DNA from: Microbacterium timonense
GTDB taxonomy: Bacteria > Actinomycetota > Actinomycetes > Actinomycetales > Microbacteriaceae
NCBI RefSeq assembly: GCF_900292075.1
Contig: NZ_OLMV01000004.1
Span: 248,001 to 312,000, forward strand
Reading direction: 5' to 3'
DNA length: 64,000 nucleotides
Both the position numbers and the translations under genes were made by a program. Position 1 is the stretch's first letter, and every line of letters starts with the position of its first letter. Shown piece after piece: positions 36,878 to 45,918 of this stretch. The notes under the pieces were generated by a model. It ran no database searches. It had not been told where the DNA came from and saw nothing but the letters and a program-made list of their open reading frames with translations.

Positions 36878-38776
36878 ATGATCCGCGAGGGCCGTCGCAC
36901 GCCCGCGTCCGGATGGAGCATCGTTCCTCGCCTGGTCCGCGGGGCTCCGCCGGTCGCGCTGGTCGTCGTGGGTGCGCTGGCCCTGCTGGTGGGCATGCTG
37001 ATCGTCACGCGCCCGCTGACCTCGCTGCTCCTGCTCACGGTGTACGTCGGCCTGAGTGCGATCTTCACGGGACTGGCGCGCATCTTCTCGGCACCCGAGA
37101 CGCCGATGTGGTCGCGCATAGCGTTCGGGGGCGCGTGGGTGCTGCTGGGCCTGGCGATCCTCGTCGGCCTGGGCCGCACCCTCGAGCTGCTGCCCGACCT
37201 CATCGGGGTGCTCCTCGTGCTCGGCGGCCTGGCCTCGCTCTACGACGCGCTCGCCCGCGGCAGCGTCAGCAGGCGCGTGCTGGCGGCGGTCTGGGGCGGC
37301 GCCCAGATCGCGTTCGGCATCCTGTCGTACGCGTGGCCGGACGTGACGATCCTGGTCGTGGCGGTGGTCTTCGGGGTCCGCACGATCGTGTTCGGCGGCA
37401 CGCTCCTGGTGCGCGCCGTGCGCGCACTCGTCGAGGGCGGGCGCAGCGTGCCGGGCGCCGCGGCGGGGGAGCAACAGCAGAAGGACGCCGCGCGGGCTGA
37501 TGCGGCATCCCGTCCGCAGCAGACCGGCGTGGCCCGGCGCCGGCGCGCGAGAGCCGTCTGGCTGGCGGCCGGCCGCTACGCCCTCGCGGCGGTGCTCATC
37601 GGTCTCGTGTCGGCGGGCTGGTGGGCCAACTCCTGGATCCAGGACGGGGCGCAAGCCGTCGACGCCTTCTACGACCCGCCCGCAGTCGTGCCGTACGAGC
37701 ACGGCCGACTGATCCGGGTCGATGATTTCGCCGGGCAGAAGCCGCCGGGGGCCGACGTGCACCGCATCCTGTACACCACGCGCGACGCCGTCGGTCAGCC
37801 CGCGGTGGCCAGCGCGCTGGTCATCGTGCCGCAGGACGCGCCGGCCGGGCCGCGCCCCGTCGTCTCGTGGAACCACGGCACCACCGGCGTGGCCCGCGGC
37901 TGCGCCCCCAGCCTGCGCGACGCGTCGGCCACCAAGTGGGCGATACCGGGGTTGGACCAGGCGGTCGCCCGCGGCTGGGTCGTCGTCGCCTCGGACTATT
38001 CGGGCCAGGGGGCGCCCGGGGTCTTCCCCTACCTCATCGGACGTGGTGAGGCGCGTTCCTCACTGGACGCCGTGCTGGCCGCGCGGGAGCTCGAGGACCT
38101 CAATCTTTCGCGGCAGACCGTGGTGTGGGGGCACTCCCAGGGCGGGCACGCGGCGCTGTGGACCTCGCAGCTGGCCGAGGACTACGCCCCCGACATCGAC
38201 GTGCGCGGGACCGCGGTGCTCGCTCCCGCGGCGGAGCCGGTCGAGCTGGCGGAGGAGCTCACCAGCGGCGACGCGAACGCGCTGCTGTCGATCCTCATCT
38301 CCTGGGTGCTGGTGCCGTACGCCGACACCTACGACGACGTCGACCTGTCCCGGTACATCGCTCCCGGCGCGGAGGCGATCGTCCGCGAGATGACGCAGCG
38401 CTGCCCATCCGAACCCGGTGTGGTGGTGTCGGTGGCGACGGCGCTCGGCGTCTCGGAGGACCGGCCCCTGTACGTCGGAGACCTCACCGCCGGCGCGCTC
38501 GGTCGGCGGCTGCAGGACAACACGCCGACCGGTCCATGGGCGCAGCCGATCCTCATCGCCTGGGGGGACAGCGACGAGGTCATCCCGCCGCATCTGCAGC
38601 ACCAGTTCGTCGAACGACTCTGCGCGCAGGGCGACCGGGTGCGCAGCCTCGAGTACCGCGGGTACGACCACCTGCGCACGCTGCTGCCCGGGTCGCACTT
38701 CGTCCCCGTGCTCATCGACTGGACGGACGCCCGTTTCCGCCACGCTGCCACGCACGTCGACGACTGCGTCCGGTGA
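36878..38776 (+). CDS. Lipase-family alpha/beta hydrolase fused to HdeD-like membrane domain
   Basis: 632 residues. The first about 200 form an HdeD/DUF308 domain of six helices; after a Gln/Ala linker and one more helix (RYALAAVLIGLVSAGWWANSW) comes a secretory-lipase-type hydrolase with VSWNHGTTGVARGC, nucleophile elbow VWGHSQGGHAALW, Asp in AWGDSDEVIPP and His in YRGYDHLRTL. The catalytic domain should lie outside the membrane. ATG at 36878 is favoured over 36869 because TAACAT (36865-36870) overlaps the latter. Substrate, probably an ester or lipid, is unknown. Confidence 0.88.
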   Translation: MIREGRRTPASGWSIVPRLVRGAPPVALVVVGALALLVGMLIVTRPLTSLLLLTVYVGLSAIFTGLARIFSAPETPMWSRIAFGGAWVLLGLAILVGLGRTLELLPDLIGVLLVLGGLASLYDALARGSVSRRVLAAVWGGAQIAFGILSYAWPDVTILVVAVVFGVRTIVFGGTLLVRAVRALVEGGRSVPGAAAGEQQQKDAARADAASRPQQTGVARRRRARAVWLAAGRYALAAVLIGLVSAGWWANSWIQDGAQAVDAFYDPPAVVPYEHGRLIRVDDFAGQKPPGADVHRILYTTRDAVGQPAVASALVIVPQDAPAGPRPVVSWNHGTTGVARGCAPSLRDASATKWAIPGLDQAVARGWVVVASDYSGQGAPGVFPYLIGRGEARSSLDAVLAARELEDLNLSRQTVVWGHSQGGHAALWTSQLAEDYAPDIDVRGTAVLAPAAEPVELAEELTSGDANALLSILISWVLVPYADTYDDVDLSRYIAPGAEAIVREMTQRCPSEPGVVVSVATALGVSEDRPLYVGDLTAGALGRRLQDNTPTGPWAQPILIAWGDSDEVIPPHLQHQFVERLCAQGDRVRSLEYRGYDHLRTLLPGSHFVPVLIDWTDARFRHAATHVDDCVR

Positions 38777-38892
38777 GCGGCCGCGTTGCGGCGCGCACCG
38801 GACTCCCAGGAGCGCCGGACGCGGCATCCGGTAATGTTGGAGGGTTCCGGCGTGCAGCGACGCGCCGGTGAGAGCTGAATACGGAGGCCACT

Positions 38893-39882
38893 GTGGACAT
38901 CGATCTCGGACTTCTGCGGACCGTCGAGCGCGAGAAGGAGATCCCCTTCGACGAGCTCGTCCGGATCATCGAGCAGGCGATCCTGACCGCCTACGCCAAG
39001 CACACCTCGCCCTCCGGCGAGCTGCCCGAGGGCGCTCGTGCGGAACTGGACCGCAAGACGGGCCACGTGGCCGTGTACATCCCCCTCCGCGACGACGAAG
39101 GCGCCGTCATCGGCGAGGAGGAGTCGACCCCCGAGGACTTCGGCAGGATCGCCGCCTTCGCGGCCAAGCAGGTCATCAGCCAGCGCCTGCGCGACATCGC
39201 CGACGACGCGGTGCTCGGAGAGTTCCGCGGCAAGGAGGGCGACATCGTCGCGGGTGTCGTGCAGCAGGGGCCGAACCCGCGCATGGTGCACGTGGATCTC
39301 GGCACGGTCGAGGCGATCCTGCCGCCCGAGGAGCAGGTGCCCGGTGAGGACTACGCGCACGGCTCGCGTCTGCGCGTGTACGTCACGTCGGTCGCCAAGG
39401 GTGCCAAGGGGCCGTCGATCACGGTCTCTCGCACGCACCCGGGCCTGGTGCGCAAGCTGTTCGCGCTCGAGGTCCCCGAGATCCCGGCGGGCCTCGTCGA
39501 GATCGTGTCGCTGGCACGCGAGGCGGGCCACCGCACCAAGATCGCCGTCAAGGCCAACGATCCGTCGATCAACGCCAAGGGCGCGTGCATCGGCGAGCTG
39601 GGCCGTCGTGTGCGGGCCGTGACCGAGGAGCTCGGCGGCGAGAAGATCGACATCGTCGACTACGACCCGGAGCTTGCGAAGTTCGTCGCCAACGCGCTGT
39701 CGCCCGCGAAGGTGACCTCCAGCTTCGTGCTGGATGCCTCCAGCAAGGCAGTGCGGGCGCTGGTGCCCGACTACCAGCTGTCCCTGGCGATCGGCAAGGA
39801 GGGGCAGAACGCCCGCCTGGCGGCCAAGCTCACCGGCGCCAAGATCGACATCCAGCCCGACTCGATCCTCGAAGAGGGCTGA
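38893..39882 (+). CDS. nusA: Transcription termination/antitermination factor NusA
   Basis: 329 residues: N-terminal RNAP-binding domain, S1 domain (GDIVAGVVQQGPNPRMVHVDLG), and two KH domains (CIGELGRRVRAVTEELGGEKID; LAIGKEGQNARLAAKLTG). Lacks the C-terminal acidic repeats of E. coli, normal for actinobacteria. GTG at 38893 has GGAGG 9 nt upstream. First gene of the nusA-ylxR-infB-rbfA cluster; rimP, often directly upstream, is not here. Confidence 0.97.
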   Translation: MDIDLGLLRTVEREKEIPFDELVRIIEQAILTAYAKHTSPSGELPEGARAELDRKTGHVAVYIPLRDDEGAVIGEEESTPEDFGRIAAFAAKQVISQRLRDIADDAVLGEFRGKEGDIVAGVVQQGPNPRMVHVDLGTVEAILPPEEQVPGEDYAHGSRLRVYVTSVAKGAKGPSITVSRTHPGLVRKLFALEVPEIPAGLVEIVSLAREAGHRTKIAVKANDPSINAKGACIGELGRRVRAVTEELGGEKIDIVDYDPELAKFVANALSPAKVTSSFVLDASSKAVRALVPDYQLSLAIGKEGQNARLAAKLTGAKIDIQPDSILEEG

Positions 39883-39926
39883 GGCTCGCTCCCCGGCGGC
39901 GCTGGCTCCCGGCCCTGAGGTGTACC

Positions 39927-40178
39927 ATGGAAGCCGTACGAACGTGCGTCGGATGCCGCACGCGTGCTCCCCGGTCCACCCTCCTCAGGGTGGTCTCCAT
40001 CGATTCCGTCCTCGTCCCCGACGAGCGCGCGTCGATGCCCGGACGAGGCGCGTGGGTGCACGAGACGCAGGAATGCGTGGATGCCGCCATCCGGCGCCGC
40101 GCGTTCGTGCGGGCATTGCGTGTGTCAGGCCCGCTTGACACGCAGACCATCGAAGAGCACATCCAGCGAAAAGGCTGA
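39927..40178 (+). CDS. ylxR: YlxR (RnpM) family RNA-binding protein
   Basis: 83 residues with the family signature RTCVGCRTRAPRSTLLRVV and PGRGAWVHETQECVDAAIRRRAFVRAL, a YlxR fold with basic RNA-binding surface. In Bacillus subtilis the homologue binds RNase P RNA. ATG at 39927. Standard position between nusA and infB. Confidence 0.93.
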   Translation: MEAVRTCVGCRTRAPRSTLLRVVSIDSVLVPDERASMPGRGAWVHETQECVDAAIRRRAFVRALRVSGPLDTQTIEEHIQRKG

Positions 40179-40239
40179 ACGGCTATGGAAACAAAGTGAA
40201 CGGCTCGAAATGAGTTCCGTCCGCGAATAACGGTCTGCC

Positions 40240-40261
40240 CTGTCTGGGTGGACCCAGACAG
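40240..40261 (+). promoter_or_regulatory. Hairpin next to infB ribosome binding site
   Basis: Perfect 9-bp stem CTGTCTGGG/CCCAGACAG with loop TGGA. Its 3' arm ends inside the Shine-Dalgarno CAGGAG of infB (start at 40270). Folding would partly occupy the ribosome site, so translational control is possible. The spacer 40179-40239 otherwise shows no ORF. Confidence 0.6.
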
Positions 40262-40269
40262 GAGAATTT

Positions 40270-43032
40270 GTGGCTGCCAAACCACGCGTGCACGAGATCG
40301 CTTCCGAGCTCGGCGTCGACAGCAAGGTCGCGCTCGAGAAGCTGAAGGCCCTCGGCGAATACGTCAAGAGCCCCTCGTCGACCATCGAGCCCCCCGTGGC
40401 TCGCAAACTCCGCGCCGCCCTCGAGGCAGATGGCGCGGCGAAGCCGGCTGACGCACCCGCAAAGCCGGCCGCTGCCACCTCGGCAGCAAAACCGGCATCG
40501 CCCGCGGCACGTCCCGGCCCGGCCGCCAAGCCCGGTCCGGCTCGTCCGGCCGCGCGGTCGGCTCCGGCACCGGCCGCCCCCGCGGCCCAGGCGCCCGCGG
40601 CCCCCGAAGCTGCTGCCCCGGCCGCCAAGGCGCCGGCTGCTCCTGCGACGCCCGGCGCCCCCAAGCCCGGTCCCGCCACGGGAGCGCCGCAGCCGCCGCG
40701 ACCCGGTGGCACGCCTCGCCCCGGCAACAACCCCTTCGCGTCGCAGCAGGGCATGGGCCAGCGCCCCGCCGGGCCTCGCCCCGGCAACAACCCGTTCGCT
40801 TCGGCGCAGGGCATGGGCCAGCGTCCGACGCCCGGCAACATCCCGCGTCCGCAGGCGCCGCGCCCCGGCGCCCCGCGTCCTGGCGCTCCGCGTCCGGGCG
40901 GCGCGGGTCGCCCCGGTGGCGGCGGTCGTCCTGGGGCACCGTTCCAGCAGCGTCCCGGCGGCCCCGGCCGTCCGGGTGGCGCCGGCGGCGGCTTCCAGCG
41001 TCCCGGTGGCGGGGGAGCGCCCGGTGGGGGCTTCGCCGGTCGACCCGGCGGTGGCGGCGGTCGTGGCCGTGGCCCCGGCGGTGGTACCGCGGGTGCCTTC
41101 GGCAAGGGCGGCGGCAAGTCGAAGCAGCGCAAGTCGCGTCGCGCGAAGCGGCAGGAGTTCGAGATGCGGTCGGCGCCGGTCGTCGGCGGCGTCAACGTCC
41201 AGAAGGGCAACGGCGAGATCATCCGCCTGCGCCGCGGCGCGTCGATCGCGGACTTCGCCGACAAGCTCGAGGCGCTGCGCGGCTACACCGTGCAGCCCGG
41301 CACGCTCGTCACGATCCTCTTCAACCTCGGCGAGATGGCCACGGCCACCGAGTCGCTCGATGAGGCGACGTTCGAGGTGCTCGGCGCCGAGCTCGGCTAC
41401 AAGATCCAGATGGTCTCACCCGAGGACGAGGACAAGGAGCTCCTGGAGGGCTTCGGTCTCGACCTCGAGGCCGAGCTGGAGGCGGAGAACGAGGAAGACC
41501 TCGAGATCCGGCCCCCGGTCGTGACCGTCATGGGTCACGTCGACCACGGTAAGACGCGACTGCTCGACGCCATCCGCCAGACCAACGTGGTCGCGGGCGA
41601 GGCCGGCGGCATCACGCAGCACATCGGTGCCTACCAGGTCTGGACCGAGCACGACGGCATCGAGCGTGCGATCACCTTCATCGACACTCCGGGTCACGAG
41701 GCGTTCACCGCCATGCGTGCCCGCGGTGCGCAGGTGACCGACATCGCGATCCTCGTGGTCGCCGCCGACGACGGCATCATGCCGCAGACGGTGGAGGCGC
41801 TGAACCACGCCCAGGCGGCGAACGTGCCGATCGTGGTCGCGGTGAACAAGGTCGACAAGCCCGAGGCCAACCCGGCCAAGGTGCGCCAGCAGCTCACCGA
41901 GTACGGTCTGGTCGCCGAGGAGTACGGCGGCGACGTGATGTTCGTGGATGTCTCGGCTCGCCAGAACACCGGCATCCAGGAGCTCCTCGACGCGGTGCTG
42001 CTCACCGCCGACGCGGGCCTGGACCTCACGGCCAACCCGAACAAGGACGCCCGCGGCGTCGCGATCGAGGCGAAGCTCGACAAGGGCCGCGGCTCGGTGG
42101 CCACCGTGCTCATCCAGTCGGGAACGCTGCGCGTCGGCGATGCGATCGTGGCCGGCACGGCCTACGGCCGCGTGCGCGCCATGATCGACGAGAACGGCGA
42201 CCCGGTCGAGGAGGCCGCGCCGTCCCGGCCCGTGCAGGTGCAGGGTCTGAACTCGGTGCCCCGCGCCGGTGACACGTTCATCGTCACGGAGGAGGACCGC
42301 ACCGCTCGCCAGATCGCCGAGAAGCGAGAGGCCGCTGAGCGCAACGCGCAGCTGGCCAAGGCCCGCAAGCGCATCTCGCTCGAGGACTTCACCCGCGCTC
42401 TGGAAGAGGGCAAGGTCGAGTCGCTCAACCTCATCATCAAGGGCGACGTGTCGGGTGCCGTCGAGGCGCTCGAGGAGTCGCTGCTCAAGATCGAGGTCGA
42501 CGAGTCGGTCCAGCTGCGGATCATCCACCGCGGTGTGGGTGCGATCACCGAGTCCGACATCAACCTGGCGACGATCGACAACGCCATCGTCATCGGCTTC
42601 AACGTCCGTCCCGACACGAAGGCGCGCGAGCGTGCCGCCCGCGAGGGTGTGGATGTCCGCTTCTACTCGGTCATCTACAACGCGATCGACGACGTCGAGC
42701 AGTCGCTCAAGGGCCTGCTCAAGCCGGAGTACGAAGAGGTCCAGTCGGGCGTGGCCGAGATCCGCGAGGTGTTCCGCTCCTCGAAGTTCGGCAACATCGC
42801 CGGTGTCATCGTCCGCTCGGGCACGATCACGCGCAACGCCAAGGCGCGCGTCATCCGCGACGGCGTCGTGATCGCCGACGGTCTGGCGATCGAGTCGCTG
42901 CGCCGCTTCAAGGACGACGTCACCGAGGTCCGCACGGACTTCGAGGCGGGTATCGGCCTCGGCAAGTACAACGACATCCAGGTGGGCGACGAGATCGAGA
43001 CCACCGAGATGGTCGAGAAGCCCCGCGCATAA
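40270..43032 (+). CDS. infB: Translation initiation factor IF-2
   Basis: 920 residues. A short N-terminal helical domain ([21 protein letters not shown]), a roughly 240-residue low-complexity Pro/Ala/Gly linker, an IF2_N region, then the GTPase core with G1 GHVDHGKT (422-429), DTPGHE, and NKVD, and domains II-IV. It delivers fMet-tRNA to the 30S subunit. The linker contains two near-identical RPGNNPFAS...QGMGQRP repeats. GTG at 40270 follows GGAG. Typical actinobacterial length. Confidence 0.98.
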   Translation: MAAKPRVHEIASELGVDSKVALEKLKALGEYVKSPSSTIEPPVARKLRAALEADGAAKPADAPAKPAAATSAAKPASPAARPGPAAKPGPARPAARSAPAPAAPAAQAPAAPEAAAPAAKAPAAPATPGAPKPGPATGAPQPPRPGGTPRPGNNPFASQQGMGQRPAGPRPGNNPFASAQGMGQRPTPGNIPRPQAPRPGAPRPGAPRPGGAGRPGGGGRPGAPFQQRPGGPGRPGGAGGGFQRPGGGGAPGGGFAGRPGGGGGRGRGPGGGTAGAFGKGGGKSKQRKSRRAKRQEFEMRSAPVVGGVNVQKGNGEIIRLRRGASIADFADKLEALRGYTVQPGTLVTILFNLGEMATATESLDEATFEVLGAELGYKIQMVSPEDEDKELLEGFGLDLEAELEAENEEDLEIRPPVVTVMGHVDHGKTRLLDAIRQTNVVAGEAGGITQHIGAYQVWTEHDGIERAITFIDTPGHEAFTAMRARGAQVTDIAILVVAADDGIMPQTVEALNHAQAANVPIVVAVNKVDKPEANPAKVRQQLTEYGLVAEEYGGDVMFVDVSARQNTGIQELLDAVLLTADAGLDLTANPNKDARGVAIEAKLDKGRGSVATVLIQSGTLRVGDAIVAGTAYGRVRAMIDENGDPVEEAAPSRPVQVQGLNSVPRAGDTFIVTEEDRTARQIAEKREAAERNAQLAKARKRISLEDFTRALEEGKVESLNLIIKGDVSGAVEALEESLLKIEVDESVQLRIIHRGVGAITESDINLATIDNAIVIGFNVRPDTKARERAAREGVDVRFYSVIYNAIDDVEQSLKGLLKPEYEEVQSGVAEIREVFRSSKFGNIAGVIVRSGTITRNAKARVIRDGVVIADGLAIESLRRFKDDVTEVRTDFEAGIGLGKYNDIQVGDEIETTEMVEKPRA

Positions 43033-43040
43033 GTCGCGGA

Positions 43041-43073
43041 CGTGAGGGACGCCCCATGCGGGCGTCCCTCACG
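43041..43073 (+). terminator. 14-bp hairpin between infB and rbfA
   Basis: Perfect stem CGTGAGGGACGCCC (43041-43054) with its complement at 43060-43073 and a 5-nt loop CATGC. It fills the 58-nt gap between infB and rbfA; with no U-tract it may reduce read-through or set an RNA end rather than terminate fully. Confidence 0.65.
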
Positions 43074-43090
43074 CTTCGAAAGGAGTAACC

Positions 43091-43525
43091 ATGCCCTCGG
43101 AACGTCAAGCGCGCCTGGCCGACCGCATCCGCGTGCTCATCGCGGAACGCCTCGAGAAGGGTCTTCGCGACCCGCGCCTGGGCTTCGTCACCATCACCGA
43201 TGTGCGGGTGACCGGAGACCTGCAGCACGCGTCCGTGTTCTACACGGTCCTCGGCTCCGAGGAGGAGCGCGAGGGGTCTGCGGCGGCCCTGAAGGCGGCG
43301 ACCGGGATGCTGCGCAGTGAGGTGGGACGCAAGCTCGGCGTGCGGCTCACCCCGACGCTGGAGTTCATCCTCGACGCGATCCCGGAGAACGCCGGTCACA
43401 TCGAGGACCTGCTGCGCGAGGCGCGCGAGCGCGATGCGGCCGTCGCCGGGATCGCCTCCACCGCCACGTACGCCGGTGAGGCGGACCCCTACCTCAAGCC
43501 GCGGGAGTCCGACGAAGAGGACTGA
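43091..43525 (+). CDS. rbfA: Ribosome-binding factor A
   Basis: 144-residue KH-type protein required for 30S maturation (16S 5' end processing). Begins PSERQARLADRIRVLIAERLEKGLRDPRLGFVTITDVRVT-like sequence (shown here only in part), with the AxG-type kink region later. ATG at 43091 has AAAGGAG upstream. Converges with mutY, 46 nt away. Confidence 0.96.
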   Translation: MPSERQARLADRIRVLIAERLEKGLRDPRLGFVTITDVRVTGDLQHASVFYTVLGSEEEREGSAAALKAATGMLRSEVGRKLGVRLTPTLEFILDAIPENAGHIEDLLREARERDAAVAGIASTATYAGEADPYLKPRESDEED

Positions 43526-43571
43526 CGCGTCCTCTGCAGAACGCCACGAGCGCGGCGTCCGCCGTCGGCGC

Positions 43572-44438
43572 TCAGGACGGCAGCCGCAGCATGCCTTCGA
43601 CGGCCTCGGCGAGACCGTCCGCGATCAGCGAGTCGATGGCGCGATCGCGCTGTCGCGCGTCCGGCCAGTCCGGCACGACGTGCGCCAGCGCGACCGCGTG
43701 GGTCCCGGCATCCCGCAGTGTCTTCAACACCGCACCACGCGCCTGCCGGTCGCTGCCCTCGTACCGGGCCTGCCTGCGCCGCTCGTCACCGGTGTCGGGG
43801 TACCCCGCCGCGCGCCAGGCGCATCGATCGCTCAGCGGACATACTCCGCAGCGGGGGTTGCGGGCGACGCAGACGGTGGCTCCGAGTTCCATCGCGGCGG
43901 CGTTGACCACGGCCGCCGTGGCGCGCTCGTCCGGAAGGATCGCCGCCATGGCCTCGAGGTCGCGCCGCGACGGTGGCCCGGGCTGCGACCTGCCGTCCAC
44001 CGCGCGTGCCAGCACGCGACGGGTGTTCGTGTCGACGACCGAATGCCGGTCGCCGTATGCGAAGACCGCCACAGCACGTGCGGTGTAATCGCCGATGCCG
44101 GTGAGCGCGAGGAGGGCGTCGACGTCACGCGGCACGACCCCGTCGTGCAGGTCGCGGATCTCGACCGCGGCCCGGTGCAGCCACAGCGCGCGACGCGGAT
44201 AGCCGAGGTTCGCCCACTGGCGGACGGCATCCGCCGGCGTCGCCGCTGCGAGGTCGTTGGGTGTGGGCCATCGCTCCAGCCACGCGTCCAGGTGCGGGAT
44301 GACGCGGTTCACGGGCGTCTGCTGCAGCATGAACTCGCTCACGAGCGTGCCCCACGCGCCGAATCCCGGCCGCCGCCACGGCAGATCCCGGGCGTTGGAG
44401 CGGTACCACGTAACGAGCGGAGTCGCCAGATCGGGCAC
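43572..44438 (-). CDS. mutY: A/G-specific adenine DNA glycosylase
   Basis: 288 residues. Catalytic Glu35 in SEFMLQQTPVNRV, HhH motif LLALTGIGDYTARAV, catalytic Asp136 in SVVDTNTRRVLA, and a 4Fe-4S loop C-x6-C-x2-C-x5-C in CVARNPRCGVCPLSDRC. It removes A opposite 8-oxoG. The NUDIX-like C-terminal 8-oxoG recognition domain of E. coli MutY is absent; only about 80 residues follow the cluster. GTG at 44438 follows TAGGCT and GGAG by 6-8 nt; an ATG at 44531 would add a poor Arg-rich extension. Confidence 0.93.
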   Translation of the reverse strand: MPDLATPLVTWYRSNARDLPWRRPGFGAWGTLVSEFMLQQTPVNRVIPHLDAWLERWPTPNDLAAATPADAVRQWANLGYPRRALWLHRAAVEIRDLHDGVVPRDVDALLALTGIGDYTARAVAVFAYGDRHSVVDTNTRRVLARAVDGRSQPGPPSRRDLEAMAAILPDERATAAVVNAAAMELGATVCVARNPRCGVCPLSDRCAWRAAGYPDTGDERRRQARYEGSDRQARGAVLKTLRDAGTHAVALAHVVPDWPDARQRDRAIDSLIADGLAEAVEGMLRLPS

Positions 44439-44563
44439 GCGCTCCAGCCTAAGCCGCCGGCGGGCGAGCCCCGGCATCACGACGTCATCACGATCGCCGC
44501 GCCAACTCTGGACGTGATGCCTCCGCCCCATAGCGTATGGGGAGACAGCCGAGAGGAATCGAT

Positions 44564-45196
44564 ATGCGACTGTGGACGTCCGTCACCGTGTTGGCACTTT
44601 CCGCCTTGGTGCTCAGTGGTTGTGCGGGCGCGACGGCGAGCACCAGCCCGTCAACCTCGGCTCCTTCCATATCAGCGGAGCCGACGCCCACGGAGTCGTC
44701 CACGCCGAGCCCGACGCGTTCCGCAGACCCGGACGACCCTTCGACCTGGACCATCACGAACGAAGGCATGGGTCCGGTCACTCTCGGCATGCCGTTCTCC
44801 GAAGCACGAGCCACCATGCCGCACGGGACGACGAACGACCCGGAGAGGTGCGGATGGCTGGCATGGTGGAACTCGCCCGGCGAGCAGTACAACGTCTATG
44901 CGGCCGGGTCAGCAGAAGCACCGGATGCCGGACCGGTCACGTTGGTGGCGGCCGAGGAGTGGGCCGATCCGACGTCAGCGCCCGGGCCGCGGACGGCCGA
45001 GGGCATTGGCATCGGGTCGACGGTGGACGAGGTCCGCGCAGCGTATCCCGAAGTGAGCGAGATCTCCGACAGCGTCGATTCGAGCATGGTCCACCTCCGA
45101 GTCGGGCAAATGTTCTTCACCTACCGCGAGGAGCCCGTGATCCGCTCCGTGACCGTGACCACCGCGGACCTGCCGCCGTACGAGCTGTGCGGCTGA
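44564..45196 (+). CDS. Putative secreted lipoprotein
   Basis: 210 residues with a lipoprotein signal ending VLSGCAG (lipid-bearing Cys at about 20), a Ser/Thr/Pro linker, and a globular domain with MGPVTLGMPFSEARATMP and EGIGIGSTVDEVRAAYP, which look like two copies of a 'glmpfseA' PepSY-like or SMPA-type motif. No family name is certain. ATG at 44564 has GAGAGGAA upstream. Divergent from mutY; a 9-bp inverted repeat lies at 44473-44481/44513-44521 between them. Confidence 0.75.
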   Translation: MRLWTSVTVLALSALVLSGCAGATASTSPSTSAPSISAEPTPTESSTPSPTRSADPDDPSTWTITNEGMGPVTLGMPFSEARATMPHGTTNDPERCGWLAWWNSPGEQYNVYAAGSAEAPDAGPVTLVAAEEWADPTSAPGPRTAEGIGIGSTVDEVRAAYPEVSEISDSVDSSMVHLRVGQMFFTYREEPVIRSVTVTTADLPPYELCG

Positions 45197-45237
45197 GCGG
45201 GACATTCCGGCGCGGTGGCGCGCCGTAGGCTGGAGGC

Positions 45238-45918
45238 ATGCGCCTTCCCGTCACGCCGACCACGACGCTGTGGCGCGAGCTGCGTGACGAGGTGCGCCGG
45301 CGGTACCGTGCCGGGCGTGTCATCGTGGCGGTGGACGGGCTGGACGGCGCAGGCAAGACCGTGTTCGCCGACGGCTTGGCCGACGTGTTCGCCGAGGCCG
45401 GCGACGCGGTGTTCCGGGCGGGGATCGACGGCTTCCATCGGCCGCGCGCCGAGCGGTACGTTCGCGGCCGGCGTGATCCCGAGGGCTTCTACCGGGACTC
45501 CTACGACTACGCGACCTTCCGGCGTGTGCTCATCGACCCGTTCCGCGACGGCGCGCAGACCGCGGGGACGACCGGCTTCCAGCTCGCCGTCTTCGATGTG
45601 GCGCGCGACGCGCCCATCGACTCCCAGTGGGTGACTGCCCCGCGGGATGCGGTGCTGGTGGTCGACGGCATCTTCCTGCACCGCCGGGAGCTGCGGGAGC
45701 TGTGGGATTGGTCGGTATGGCTGGACGTGCCGGTGGAGATCGCGGCGCGGCGACTGGCGCTGCGCGACGGCTCCGACCCCGACCCGGAGGCGCCCTCGAA
45801 CGCGCGCTACCGGCAGGGGCAGGAGCTGTACCTGCGCGAAGCCCACCCCCGGGACGCGGCATCCGTCGTCGTGGACAACTCGGACCTCGCCCACCCGCGC
45901 ATCATCGGGCGCAACTGA
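45238..45918 (+). CDS. Uridine kinase-like P-loop NTPase
   Basis: 226 residues. Walker A GLDGAGKT at 34-41, then GIDGFHRPRAERY and DSYDYATFRRVLIDPFRDG, and VLVVDGIFLHRRELRELWD, the order seen in uridine/cytidine and phosphoribulokinase-type kinases. It likely phosphorylates a nucleoside or similar hydroxyl compound; not verified. ATG at 45238 has both a TAGGCT box and GGAGG within 12 nt. Stop overlaps the truB start (TGATG). Confidence 0.82.
   Translation: MRLPVTPTTTLWRELRDEVRRRYRAGRVIVAVDGLDGAGKTVFADGLADVFAEAGDAVFRAGIDGFHRPRAERYVRGRRDPEGFYRDSYDYATFRRVLIDPFRDGAQTAGTTGFQLAVFDVARDAPIDSQWVTAPRDAVLVVDGIFLHRRELRELWDWSVWLDVPVEIAARRLALRDGSDPDPEAPSNARYRQGQELYLREAHPRDAASVVVDNSDLAHPRIIGRN

Noticed and set aside
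44473-44521. 9-bp inverted repeat between mutY and the lipoprotein gene as an operator
   Set aside because: Arms are 31 nt apart and nothing ties them to a known regulator.
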